Below are positions 57,337-64,000 of a DNA stretch of 64,000 nt, in pieces (the first letter of the stretch is position 1; every line of letters starts with the position of its first letter). The DNA comes from a virus, in IMG/VR virus record IMGVR_UViG_3300033146_001127, positions 1-64,000 of that record. One strand, 5' to 3'. The notes under the pieces are model-generated. The model did no database searches. It was not told the origin of the DNA and worked only from the letters and a program-made list of their open reading frames with translations. The position numbers and the translations under genes are program-made.

Positions 57337-57894
57337 ATGGCAAATAGTGTAAAATTAAAAAGATCTTCTGTTGCAGGTAAAATACCAACAACAGCTGATT
57401 TGGATTTGGGTGAATTAGCAATTAACACCCATGATGGTAAGATTTTTATTAAAAAAGATGATGGTTCTGGTACAACTGCCATAATAACTGCTGGACAAGA
57501 AAGTATGCCATTAGATGGTGGATCTATGCAGGGTGATTTGGACATGAATAGTCATAAGGTTGTTGGTCTGGCTGATCCAACTTCAGATGGAGATGCTACA
57601 CCAAAATCTTATGTTGATTCTTTAGTTGCTGGATTGAGATGGAAAAATCCAGTAAAATCTGCAAGTACATCTAATTTAGATCTTAATGGAACAGAAACAT
57701 TAGATGGTATTTCTTGTGGAGTTGGTGATCGGGTTTTGGTGATGAGTCAGACTAATGCTGCTGATAATGGTATATATATTGTTGCTTCTGGTGCTTGGAC
57801 ACGAGCAACTGATTTTGATTCATTAACACCAATTGATGAAATTAATGGTGCTGCTGTTTATGTTGAACAAGGTTCTACTATTAGGCTCCGATAA
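57337..57894 (+). CDS. tail fibre, N-terminal part (frameshifted gene)
   Basis: MANSVKLKRSSVAGKIPTTA and GELAINTHDGKIFIKKDDG, a fibre N-terminus close to that at 56032. It runs into the same AAVYVEQGST segment as 53625 and ends within six residues. The rest of the fibre follows in the +1 frame from 57881. GGAG precedes the ATG. Confidence 0.75.
   Translation: MANSVKLKRSSVAGKIPTTADLDLGELAINTHDGKIFIKKDDGSGTTAIITAGQESMPLDGGSMQGDLDMNSHKVVGLADPTSDGDATPKSYVDSLVAGLRWKNPVKSASTSNLDLNGTETLDGISCGVGDRVLVMSQTNAADNGIYIVASGAWTRATDFDSLTPIDEINGAAVYVEQGSTIRLR
57766..57879 (+). repeat. 114-bp exact direct repeat, copy 2
   Basis: Identical to 54981-55094. Identity falls sharply on both sides, which suggests gene conversion or a recombination site (or an assembly artefact). 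Confidence 0.9.
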
Positions 57895-59509
57895 TATTGA
57901 TTTTGCTCAATTTAATGGAACATCCGATACTCAAGCTGGAAATGGATTAAATAAAGTTGGAAATACTTTATCTGTTGATCCTGATGGTTCGACATTAACA
58001 GTTGCAGCAGCAGGAGTTAAAATTTCTGATACTGTAATGAATACAATTAATGATAAGTTAAGTGTATCAACAGGTGGTACTCTTTCTGGTGATATATCAA
58101 TATCTAAGGCTAATCCTTGGTTAACATTAGATTCTCTTACATCTGGAGGAACAGGAACAGATCAAGGTGCTGGTATTTCAATTGGTGAAGCTGGTAAAAA
58201 AGGTGCTTCTGCATTACATTTAACTTATACTGGTGATGGACATGGACATATTGGTATGGGTACTGTTGATGCAACAAGCGGTTTACCTCAATATGAAGCG
58301 ATGACTTTAAATTATACAGATAATACAGTAAGCTTTTTAGGCGCTGTAAGTATGTCATCAAATTTATATGTTACTAATTATGTTCAAGGTAAAGTATTAT
58401 ACTCAACAGTTGCAACTGGAACAGCTCCACTCCATGTTGATTCTACAACAGTTGTTTCTAACCTTAATGCAGATTTGCTTGATGGACATCATTCTAGTTA
58501 TTTTTTAACGACAACTGGTAAAGCCGCTGATTCTTCAAAATTAGAAGGACATGGTTTATTTACTGCTAATGTTGGTAGTGTAAGTATCCCAACTATTGGA
58601 GCTTCAAATGGTGTAATGGAAATAGGTAGATATATTGATTTTCATACATCATCATCAACTACTGATTATGATATAAGGTTAAACTGTTCTGGTGCTGATA
58701 CTTTACAGGTAGATGGTGGTGGCATTACAATTGCTTCTGGAACATTAGCAATTAATTCTGGTCCTTTGAATGTTAATTCTGGCAAGGTATTGATTGCTAA
58801 AAATATCGGAACATCCTCTACCTATAGTAATGGACAATTGGAATTGAGATGTACTGATGATGGTGATGTTTCTATGGGTTTCCATCGTTCAGGTGCAACT
58901 GCTTGCCAATTAAGACATGAAGGAAATGGTTTAATACTTTCAGGTACTTCTGAAACTTCAGCAGCTAATTTTAAGGTTACAGGTGGAATCACTCATGGTA
59001 GCCACCAAACACCATTGACAAATAATAATCTTAATCTTGGTTCATCTTCATTGAAATATGCAAATGTATATGCAACTACTTTTCAAGGTCGTGCTACTTC
59101 AGCTAATTATGCTGACCTTGCTGAGAAATATTCATTTGAAGATGATGTTGTATTTGATGAAGGAAGAGTTGTATTGATTTCTGATAATAACAATGTTGAT
59201 TGTAAATCATCTGATGATATTGCATCGGATTCTGTTTTAGGTGTAATGTCTTTGAATCCAGCATTTATGATGAATAATGAACTTGAAGATGGTTACTATG
59301 TTGCATTAAAAGGACGTGTTCCTTGTTATGTTCAAGGTCCTGTTAGAAAAGGAGAACCATTAGTTTCTTATTTTAATGGTACAGCAATAGGGGTTAATAA
59401 TAATTTACTTCAAAGTGTTGATCTCATAAAACCATCTATTATATTTGGTAAAACATTAGAGAATATTGACGATGATGGTTTACATTTAATAGAAATTGTA
59501 GTATTATAA
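57881..59509 (+). CDS. tail fibre, C-terminal part (frameshifted gene)
   Basis: Continues 57337-57894 in the +1 frame: LGSDNIDFAQFNGTSD, then shaft units with DLLDGHHSSYF and KLEGHGLF, and a tip region with ANYADLAEKYSFEDDVV, VLGVMSLNPAFMMN and ALKGRVPCYVQGPVRKGEP. That tip is typical of adhesin or fibre-tip ends. No ribosome site is placed at the junction. An intact paralogue presumably had about 20 more residues at the break. Confidence 0.75.
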   Translation, partial: LGSDNIDFAQFNGTSDTQAGNGLNKVGNTLSVDPDGSTLTVAAAGVKISDTVMNTINDKLSVSTGGTLSGDISISKANPWLTLDSLTSGGTGTDQGAGISIGEAGKKGASALHLTYTGDGHGHIGMGTVDATSGLPQYEAMTLNYTDNTVSFLGAVSMSSNLYVTNYVQGKVLYSTVATGTAPLHVDSTTVVSNLNADLLDGHHSSYFLTTTGKAADSSKLEGHGLFTANVGSVSIPTIGASNGVMEIGRYIDFHTSSSTTDYDIRLNCSGADTLQVDGGGITIASGTLAINSGPLNVNSGKVLIAKNIGTSSTYSNGQLELRCTDDGDVSMGFHRSGATACQLRHEGNGLILSGTSETSAANFKVTGGITHGSHQTPLTNNNLNLGSSSLKYANVYATTFQGRATSANYADLAEKYSFEDDVVFDEGRVVLISDNNNVDCKSSDDIASDSVLGVMSLNPAFMMNNELEDGYYVALKGRVPCYVQGPVRKGEPLVSYFNGTAIGVNNNLLQSVDLIKPSIIFGKTLENIDDDGLHLIEIVVL

Positions 59510-59538
59510 GAAACATTAAAAAAGGAAGATTTTAATTT

Positions 59539-60651
59539 GTGAATACATTAATAACTGAATTTGTAGTAACTGAACAATGTAATCTTGCATGTGATTATTG
59601 TTATATGAAAAATAATAATCATTATATGAGTATAGATAAGGTAAAATTGTATATTGAGAATGTCCGTAAATTAATGGATATTTACGGATGTTCTCAATAT
59701 CATATATCATATTTTGGTGGTGAACCATTATTAAATTGGGAACTTATTCAACAAGCCATTCCTCTTTTCAAAGAAGATCCTAGATGTGAATCACAAGTGA
59801 TAATTAGTAATGGATTGTTATTAACACAGGAGATTATTGATTATATTAAATCATATAATGTAGGTTTTTCATGGTCATTTGATGGGATGTGGCAAGATAT
59901 GAATCGTCCACATATAACATTTAGAGAAACTTTATCTGAGTATAAAGAGAAGTTGGATTTAATAAAACAAGTAAGTTTATCAAGTAAGGTTATGGTGTCA
60001 CCAAATACTATCTATACTCTTACCGAAAATCTTGAATTTTTTGTTGATGAGTGTCAGATATACAATCCTGATTTTAGTCTTGTTAGAGATGATATTTGGT
60101 CGTCTGATGACATAAAAACATTTAAGGTGGAAAGTAGAAGACTTGCTGATAGGGTAATTAAATATTATCTTGATGGTATTAATGTATCTGTTGGTTTGTA
60201 TAATTTGGCTATGATGGATATGTATATGGGTAATAAGTATGGTAAAAGACCTTTTGGCTGTTTTGCTGGTTGTCATGGTGTTGGATATTTTCCTAATGGT
60301 GATTGGTATCCTTGTGCTAGATTTGGTGCATCAAAAGAATATTTGTTAATGGATTCAAATGGTAATGTTGACATAGAAAATATTAATAAATTAAATCAAC
60401 CTAATATAACCAATCCCCAGACATATGAAGAATGTCAAGATTGTAAATTATATAATTATTGTAATGCAGGTTGTACATATTCACAATTAAAAATTAATGG
60501 GGATGGTCAATTGTCAGCCAGTCCTGTACCATCAGTATGTGAATTATTTAAGATTGTATATGATGATACATTATATATAAATGACAAATTAAAAGATGTT
60601 TCTATTTATCAGGAATATCTTAATACAATAATAAAATCAATAGGAGATTAA
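59539..60651 (+). CDS. radical SAM/SPASM peptide-modifying-type enzyme
   Basis: A 370-residue protein with CNLACDYC (C14, C18, C21), YFGGEPLLNW, SWSFDGMW and a C-terminal SPASM region: CFAGCHG, YPCARFG, then CQDCKLYNYCNAGC. This is the architecture of enzymes that mature ribosomal peptides or proteins (anaerobic sulfatase-maturase-like, ranthipeptide or sactipeptide synthases). The start is GTG. Neighbours are a CGNC protein and a second SPASM enzyme. Confidence 0.9.
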   Translation: MNTLITEFVVTEQCNLACDYCYMKNNNHYMSIDKVKLYIENVRKLMDIYGCSQYHISYFGGEPLLNWELIQQAIPLFKEDPRCESQVIISNGLLLTQEIIDYIKSYNVGFSWSFDGMWQDMNRPHITFRETLSEYKEKLDLIKQVSLSSKVMVSPNTIYTLTENLEFFVDECQIYNPDFSLVRDDIWSSDDIKTFKVESRRLADRVIKYYLDGINVSVGLYNLAMMDMYMGNKYGKRPFGCFAGCHGVGYFPNGDWYPCARFGASKEYLLMDSNGNVDIENINKLNQPNITNPQTYEECQDCKLYNYCNAGCTYSQLKINGDGQLSASPVPSVCELFKIVYDDTLYINDKLKDVSIYQEYLNTIIKSIGD

Positions 60652-60653
60652 AT

Positions 60654-60956
60654 ATGGCACAATATGGAAATAAGTTAGAAGTTATAAGAAGATTGTTGGA
60701 AGTTGTTAAGTATATTGAGGATAGTCAAAATTCACCTGATTTACAGGCATACAAAACAATGATTATGAAAATGATTTCAACTATGATTAATACTACAATT
60801 ACAGTTAAGGAAAAAAATATTGTAGATGAACAGGTTGTTGAGGATGTAAAAGATTTTTGTGGTAATTGTACAGATCAATCTTGTTCAACTGTAACACCAC
60901 AATATAATATTCAAGATACTATTGAAAAAATTAAAACAGAATTGGGATCAGTTTAG
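60654..60956 (+). CDS. small Cys-containing protein between radical SAM genes, 100 aa
   Basis: Helical first half (VIRRLLEVVKYIEDSQ), then FCGNCTDQSCSTV with four cysteines in 11 residues. It lies two bases after one radical SAM gene and one base overlaps the next. It might be a small modified peptide carrier or a substrate. AGGAG precedes the ATG. Confidence 0.65.
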   Translation: MAQYGNKLEVIRRLLEVVKYIEDSQNSPDLQAYKTMIMKMISTMINTTITVKEKNIVDEQVVEDVKDFCGNCTDQSCSTVTPQYNIQDTIEKIKTELGSV

Positions 60957-62047
60957 TGAATAACAAGAAATCATTTCATATCGATATTAATTCAACAAAA
61001 AATTGTAATCTTAGGTGTACTTATTGTTTTGAAGTTAAAAATAATGAAATAAAGAATAAGTCATTTGAACATGTGGATTCTTTAATTAGATTTATTAAAG
61101 ATTTAAGAGAAACAGAATATTATAAATCCAATTATTATGAAATGGTGGTTAATTTTTGGGGTGGCGAACCTACATTAAATAAACCATTATTCAAAAGAAT
61201 TATTTCTGAATATATAGAAGATACAGAAATAAGATTTTTTATGTATTCTAATGGTTATTATGTTGATGATTTTTTTGTGAATATATATAAAAAAATTCAA
61301 AAACTTAAAGTTAATGGTCATCCAAAAATTGTTGTTCAAATTTCATATGATGGTGTTCCTGTTCATGATTTTGATCGTGTAGATATTAATGGTAATGGTT
61401 CTTCTAGTGAAATTAAAAAAACGATACAATCTTTACAAGATAATAATATTTTTTATGTTTTGAAAAGTACCATTCAACCTAAAAATTTTAAATATTTATA
61501 TGAAGCATATTTAGATGTTATAAGTCTTGATGGTAATGGATATTTTCCTACTATTGATTTACATGAGGATTTTGATGAGAACGAATATGTTAAATATAAT
61601 GATGATTTGTTTAATAGTTTATACAAGATTGCTGCATATGAAGTTAAAAATAAAAATAATCAATTTAAGTGGTTTAAGAAGAATAGATCTTTGTGTGCCG
61701 CTGGTAATGATATGATAGCTATTGATATAAATGGTAACATTCAACCTTGTCATGGAGCATTATATACTGATTACAATGATCATTTGATTTCTAATATAAA
61801 AGATATTGATGTTATAGAAAAACTTATAAATAGTTCTATATATTATAGTTCATTTTGTTTTAACGAGCCAGAGAAATGTAAACAATGTACTGTTGAGTTT
61901 TGTTTGAAGTGTAATGCAGCACATTATAATTTTAGTAAAAAAGAAAAATATGATGAAAGGTGGATGGATTTTGATAATCAAGACTATCTTTGTCATTATT
62001 TCAGAATTATTGATAATGTTTCTCAGGCTGTTAAACAAATGAAATAG
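60956..62047 (+). CDS. radical SAM/SPASM enzyme
   Basis: A 363-residue protein with CNLRCTYC (C17, C21, C24), NFWGGEPTLN, QISYDGVP and a SPASM end: LCAAGND, IQPCHGALY, CKQCTVEFCLKCNA, then YLCHYF. Starts at GTG overlapping the previous stop. It ends ten bases before the Cys-repeat gene and is the best candidate to modify it. Confidence 0.9.
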   Translation: MNNKKSFHIDINSTKNCNLRCTYCFEVKNNEIKNKSFEHVDSLIRFIKDLRETEYYKSNYYEMVVNFWGGEPTLNKPLFKRIISEYIEDTEIRFFMYSNGYYVDDFFVNIYKKIQKLKVNGHPKIVVQISYDGVPVHDFDRVDINGNGSSSEIKKTIQSLQDNNIFYVLKSTIQPKNFKYLYEAYLDVISLDGNGYFPTIDLHEDFDENEYVKYNDDLFNSLYKIAAYEVKNKNNQFKWFKKNRSLCAAGNDMIAIDINGNIQPCHGALYTDYNDHLISNIKDIDVIEKLINSSIYYSSFCFNEPEKCKQCTVEFCLKCNAAHYNFSKKEKYDERWMDFDNQDYLCHYFRIIDNVSQAVKQMK

Positions 62048-62057
62048 GAGGTAATAA

Positions 62058-62669
62058 ATGGCTTGTAATGGTCATACAAATTCTTGTTCTTCTCATTCTG
62101 GTTATGTTCCAGCAACTACTATAACTTTTACCAATGAAGATGTTGTTGCTGGGGAAGAAATTGATGCTTTGGATGAAATTCATGAACTTCTTGATAAATT
62201 AAATGATGAGTCAGATAGAAGATCAGTATTAAATGAGAGTACACCAATATCATTAACTTTAACAGATCCACTTGCATCCTCACAAATAAGACAAATAAGA
62301 GATTTGTATTTAGATATATTAAATACAACAGCATCATCTCCTATCACTGATACTGAGATAGCTGTTGGTCAACCACTAAGAGCTGACACAATAGAAACTA
62401 TGAAAGATGGAATTATATCAGATTCATCTACATGTGTTTGTGATTGTAATTATGCTTGTACATGTGACTGTAACTACTGTACATGTGACTGTAACTACTG
62501 TACATGTGACTGTAACTACTGTACATGTGACTGTAACTACTGTACATGTAACTGTAACTACTGTACATGTGACTGTAACTATTCATGTACATGTAACTGT
62601 AACTATTCATGTACATGTAACTGTAACTATTCTGATATCAGATTAAAAACTGAGATAATTTATTTTTAA
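62058..62669 (+). CDS. virion-like protein with (CxCxCNY)n tail, candidate radical SAM substrate
   Basis: A 203-residue protein. Residues 1-120 are a soluble helical domain (MACNGHTNSCSSHSG start). Residues 126-191 are nine units built on C-x-C-x-C-N-Y, such as CTCDCNY. The end is SDIRLKTEIIYF, the usual start of an S74-type fibre chaperone, cut off by a stop. The remainder of that chaperone is the next gene in the -1 frame. TAGGAGG precedes the ATG. The cysteines could carry thioether cross-links or metal. Confidence 0.82.
   Translation: MACNGHTNSCSSHSGYVPATTITFTNEDVVAGEEIDALDEIHELLDKLNDESDRRSVLNESTPISLTLTDPLASSQIRQIRDLYLDILNTTASSPITDTEIAVGQPLRADTIETMKDGIISDSSTCVCDCNYACTCDCNYCTCDCNYCTCDCNYCTCDCNYCTCNCNYCTCDCNYSCTCNCNYSCTCNCNYSDIRLKTEIIYF
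62433..62630 (+). repeat. 21-base tandem coding repeat
   Basis: About nine tandem copies of TGTACATGTGACTGTAACTA-type units, some 24 bases long, encode C(T)C(D/N)CNY(C/S). Four central copies are identical at DNA level, showing recent expansion. Confidence 0.92.
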
Positions 62670-62680
62670 AGGATTGTAAA

Positions 62681-62962
62681 ATGTTTGATAAATTGTGGAC
62701 TAAAATTAAACCTGCTGTTTTTAAGTACAAAAAAAATAAGATTGGTATTGATGATGATAAGATCTATATTGGTGTAATGGCACAGGATATCATTGATGGA
62801 TTATCGGAAGAAGGATATAATATTAAAGATTTTTCTATTATAAATATGGAAGATACTGGATATTATTCTGTTGATTATATTCAATTAATACCTATTTTAA
62901 TAAGTAGAATAAAAAAATTAGAAAAAGAAATTGAAATTATAAAGAAAGGGGATATTTTATGA
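62681..62962 (+). CDS. S74-type intramolecular chaperone domain, detached
   Basis: Ninety-three residues: KIKPAVFKYKKN, IYIGVMAQDIIDGLSEEG, SVDYIQLIPILI and a terminal coiled coil (RIKKLEKEIEII) match the C-terminal autoproteolytic chaperone of phage fibres. AAAGGA lies before its ATG. Reading upstream in the same frame without a start joins it to SDIRLK of the previous gene through a -1 shift at TATTTTTAA (62661-62669). Confidence 0.78.
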   Translation: MFDKLWTKIKPAVFKYKKNKIGIDDDKIYIGVMAQDIIDGLSEEGYNIKDFSIINMEDTGYYSVDYIQLIPILISRIKKLEKEIEIIKKGDIL

Positions 62963-63558
62963 TAAATTTATTAAAGATTTATTGGAAAGGTGATGTAGGT
63001 AAAATAACAGGATATAGACAGATTGATGATAATGAAATGTATGATGAAACTAGATTTAAATCTGTTTCTGATGATGTTTATACTTATGTCTCCGAAAATT
63101 ATGAAAAAGGGGAATTGACAATACCTGATACAGTTATTAATGTAACATTAAGTGATATAACATTTACTGAGTTTGATGATGTAGTTGCGATGAAAAATAA
63201 TGCATTGAATGTATTTATTAATAATGAACTTAGGGATGATAATACCAGTTTGGATTTTTTCTTAATTTCAGTTAAATTTATTATTTTAAATAATCAATTA
63301 GCAGAAAAAGGTTTTATTTTTACCCCAACAAACAAAGAAGATGTATATCTTGATGTGTTGAATAGTGGTGATGAACAATCAATAGAGATATTAGAAGATT
63401 ATATTGAAGTATTGGATGCAGTTACATCTTATAGTTCAAAAGTTAATAATTATATTTCAATGAAGAAGGCGATGACCGATTTGACTGATGTACAGACAAT
63501 ACTTGATACATATACTTCTTATACTGGTAGAAACCTTATTGATGATATGAATGCTTAA
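62959..63558 (+). CDS. hypothetical tail-region protein, 199 aa
   Basis: Begins MINLLKIYWKGDVGKITGYR; acidic, alpha/beta, with DTVINVTLSDITFTEFDDVV. It overlaps the chaperone gene by four bases and the next gene by one, so it belongs to the fibre-radical SAM transcript. Family unknown. Confidence 0.7.
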   Translation: MINLLKIYWKGDVGKITGYRQIDDNEMYDETRFKSVSDDVYTYVSENYEKGELTIPDTVINVTLSDITFTEFDDVVAMKNNALNVFINNELRDDNTSLDFFLISVKFIILNNQLAEKGFIFTPTNKEDVYLDVLNSGDEQSIEILEDYIEVLDAVTSYSSKVNNYISMKKAMTDLTDVQTILDTYTSYTGRNLIDDMNA

Positions 63559-64000
63559 TGAAATCATTTGATGGTGACAATGCTGTAATATTTGGACTTG
63601 TTATTGATCATAAATGTAATATAATTCCTATGGGTTCGTTATATGATTCAATTGAATATTTTTTGAATATATATGATGTTAATAATGATATCAAATTGTT
63701 ATTTCATTTAATTCCTAATGATGGATTTATTGAAAGAAATAAAACATACAAAAGATTTGAAAAAGAAGTAACTAATATTTTAAAAAAAATCAGAGATATA
63801 ATTGAAATTCGGTATTATACCTCTGATTTTTCTTTTTTTGATAACATACATATTGTTGACATAAAACAATTATTTTTGAATAATAAATTTAATAAAATAT
63901 TAACAATTGATATGTCAACTCCTCAAACATTTAAATCATTTATTGCCAGAGCAAATGAAATTATTATCATACCAGAATTAACTAAATATCAATATTTTTA
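63558..64000 (+). CDS. hypothetical protein, incomplete at window end
   Basis: The frame MKSFDGDNAVIFGLVIDHKC runs to the last base without a stop (147 codons seen). Alternating strands and helices (IKLLFHLIPNDG, NIHIVDIKQLF) give it a Rossmann-like look, possibly a glycosyltransferase-type fold, but no motif decides. It is coupled to the previous gene by a one-base overlap (TAATG). Confidence 0.6.
   Translation, partial: MKSFDGDNAVIFGLVIDHKCNIIPMGSLYDSIEYFLNIYDVNNDIKLLFHLIPNDGFIERNKTYKRFEKEVTNILKKIRDIIEIRYYTSDFSFFDNIHIVDIKQLFLNNKFNKILTIDMSTPQTFKSFIARANEIIIIPELTKYQYF

Noticed and set aside
54981-57894. A programmed frameshift common to both fibre genes
   Set aside because: The first gene would need a -1 shift and the second a +1 shift, and no shared slippery heptamer is present, so deletion or misassembly fits better.
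62433-62630. Short tandem repeats resembling a CRISPR array
   Set aside because: The units are contiguous 21-24 base codon repeats without spacers and lie in frame in a Cys-rich coding region.
1-64000. Integrase, transposase, attachment site or replication origin
   Set aside because: None of the coding regions shows such motifs and no origin-like repeat cluster was recognised by eye.

Overview
The window is a low-GC (about 30 percent by eye) stretch of a large T4-like myovirus genome (Caudoviricetes). The proof is a head-assembly block in T4 order: a gp4-like head-completion nuclease, portal gp20, prohead protease gp21, scaffold gp22, major capsid gp23, small and large terminase gp16 and gp17, then neck proteins and tail fibres. 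T4-type late promoters (TATAAATA) and small proteins with capsid-targeting N-termini agree with this. I see no integrase, attachment site or lysogeny genes, and the host cannot be named.

Layout. 1-756 is degraded sequence with short repeats and a dehydrogenase remnant. 757-1467 holds two small plus-strand genes. 1.5-15 kb (minus) is an early accessory region with three overlapping nuclease-methyltransferase gene pairs, a fourth methyltransferase, a DGQHR-domain protein, an ABC-ATPase/acetyltransferase fusion, a metallophosphoesterase and many small host-takeover-type proteins. Many of these sit behind near-identical sigma70-type promoters that share one 5' leader. 15-17 kb has a CAU-anticodon tRNA, ThyX and an Rnl2-type RNA ligase. 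17-24.7 kb mixes small genes on both strands: a Lar-like protein, two MazG-like proteins, a FlaG-like peptide, small membrane proteins and a permuted papain-fold protein. 24.7-35.4 kb carries capsid-targeted proteins, a CCA-adding enzyme, a Cys/Trp-rich virion-like protein, a Ro60/TROVE protein and two radical SAM enzymes. 35.5-53 kb is the head and packaging block, interrupted by an actin-like ATPase, a PIN-PhoH ATPase and two minus-strand morons. 53-59.5 kb holds tail-fibre paralogues, two of which are frameshifted at the same repeated sequence. 59.5-64 kb has two radical SAM/SPASM enzymes beside a protein with a (CxCxCNY)n tail and a detached S74-type chaperone domain.

How the genes fit together. 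Early transcription from the leader-bearing promoters would give small host-modulating proteins, four of which end in a sliding-clamp-like DLF tail, together with the DNA methylation and cleavage functions. ThyX and the MazG-like proteins would adjust nucleotide pools. RNA ligase, CCA-adding enzyme, Ro60 and the tRNA form an RNA maintenance set. Late promoters drive capsid, fibres and capsid-targeted passengers. The most unusual features are the radical SAM plus Cys-repeat locus, the three nuclease-methyltransferase pairs, and a duplicated structured RNA element whose two copies show a compensatory stem change.
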